DNA from: Phycisphaerae bacterium
Lineage (GTDB): Bacteria > Planctomycetota > Phycisphaerae > Tepidisphaerales > Tepidisphaeraceae
Direction of reading: 5' to 3'
NCBI GenBank assembly: GCA_014380825.1
Contig: JACMJD010000200.1
Span: 1 to 5,046 of the forward strand
DNA length: 5,046 nucleotides
Each line of letters starts with the position of its first letter. Within the stretch, counting starts at the first letter, position 1. The notes beneath the pieces are model-generated. The model was not told where the DNA came from and made no database searches. It saw only the letters and a list, made by a program, of their open reading frames with translations. Below are positions 4,885 through 5,046 of this stretch, piece after piece. The position numbers were made by a program, and so were the translations under genes.

Positions 4885-4926
4885 CGAAATTGCGGAGGCT
4901 GATGAGGTGAAAGGTCAAAAGGAAGT

Positions 4927-5046
4927 ATGAGCACGAGCGGCAACGTGACGGCTGTGGTCGGACAATCCGGTGGACCGACGGCCGTGATCAACCAGTCGCT
5001 GGTTGGCGTGATTCAGGAAGTCAGGCGGACCAAGCACATCGACAAT
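4927..5046 (+). CDS. pfp: 6-phosphofructokinase, probably pyrophosphate-dependent, N-terminal part (3' end outside window)
   Basis: Only the first 40 residues are present: MSTSGNVTAVVGQSGGPTAV, then INQSLVGVIQEVRRTKHIDN. The segment GQSGGPTAVINQSL is the N-terminal nucleotide/diphosphate-binding loop typical of one phosphofructokinase subgroup (the AQSGGPTAVIN class, e.g. the Methylococcus type), many members of which use pyrophosphate instead of ATP to make fructose 1,6-bisphosphate. Classical ATP enzymes instead have TSGGDAPGMN here. The phosphoryl donor is really decided by residues further on (GGDD versus GGDG), which lie outside the window, so PPi use is inferred. ATG 4927 is preceded by AAGGA at 4919-4923, rather close; upstream ATG 4902 and GTG 4907 are out of frame. 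The gene has its own promoter at 4857-4884 and is cytoplasmic, in glycolysis or gluconeogenesis. Confidence 0.88.
   Translation, partial: MSTSGNVTAVVGQSGGPTAVINQSLVGVIQEVRRTKHIDN

Larger units (their letters stand above)
4123..4926. other. 800-base intergenic region rich in repeats and hairpins
   Basis: No frame here has a convincing coding character. The long plus-strand frame at 4242-4883 has a disordered, repeat-crossing translation with no recognisable domain, and the minus-strand frames are no better. What the region does hold is a terminator-like hairpin (4148-4178), three CACCTTTTCTCC repeats (4170-4212), an inverted partner (4311-4339), tandem hairpins at 4386-4432, a -10-like box at 4478-4483 followed by several hairpins up to 4628, a doubtful 45-codon frame at 4723-4860, and a promoter at 4857-4884. 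Confidence 0.7.

Noticed and set aside
1..5046. tRNA, rRNA, CRISPR array, toxin-antitoxin or defence system
   Set aside because: No cloverleaf, rRNA-like segment, regularly spaced long repeats or recognisable defence proteins were seen; the only regular repeats are the 14-15-base CACCTTTTCTCC copies, too short and close for CRISPR.

Overview
The window looks like an ordinary chromosomal stretch of a GC-rich bacterium, with housekeeping genes separated by repeat-rich intergenic DNA. My best guess for the host is the Planctomycetota, perhaps Phycisphaerae. The reasons are loosely packed single-gene units, a CACAGAGG-type interspersed hairpin, REP-like AAAAGG...CCTTTT elements, weak Shine-Dalgarno signals and -10 boxes lying very close to start codons. 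This assignment is an inference, since no marker gene is complete enough to fix it.

Layout, left to right. (1) Bases 1-279 are the 3' end of rph, encoding RNase PH for tRNA 3' maturation. (2) A 101-base gap holds a perfect 17-bp palindrome and a TACAAT box. (3) Bases 381-1553 encode a 390-residue predicted lipoprotein with two SPOR-like segments. (4) Bases 1595-3151 encode a DASS/SLC13 sodium:dicarboxylate-type symporter with both SNT motifs and the family signature; its -10 box is so close to the ATG that the mRNA may be leaderless. (5) Bases 3171-3247 are a long imperfect hairpin built of CACAGAGG units. (6) Bases 3269-3433, minus strand, are a probable small basic protein of 54 residues. 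(7) Bases 3709-4122 encode a DUF4279-like protein. (8) Bases 4123-4926 contain no convincing gene. They hold a perfect 15-bp-arm hairpin, three CACCTTTTCTCC repeats, an inverted partner of those repeats, several strong hairpins that could belong to an untranslated RNA, a doubtful 45-codon ORF, and a good promoter. (9) Bases 4927-5046 are the start of a phosphofructokinase gene of the QSGGPTAVIN class, probably pyrophosphate-dependent.

The genes do not form an obvious pathway or operon. RNA processing, an envelope lipoprotein, carboxylate uptake and glycolysis each appear to have their own promoter. I do not see a defence system, mobile-element gene, CRISPR array, tRNA or rRNA. The parts most worth a second look are the REP-doublet-like region at 4148-4338, the hairpin-rich stretch after 4478, and the duplicated SPOR architecture of the lipoprotein.
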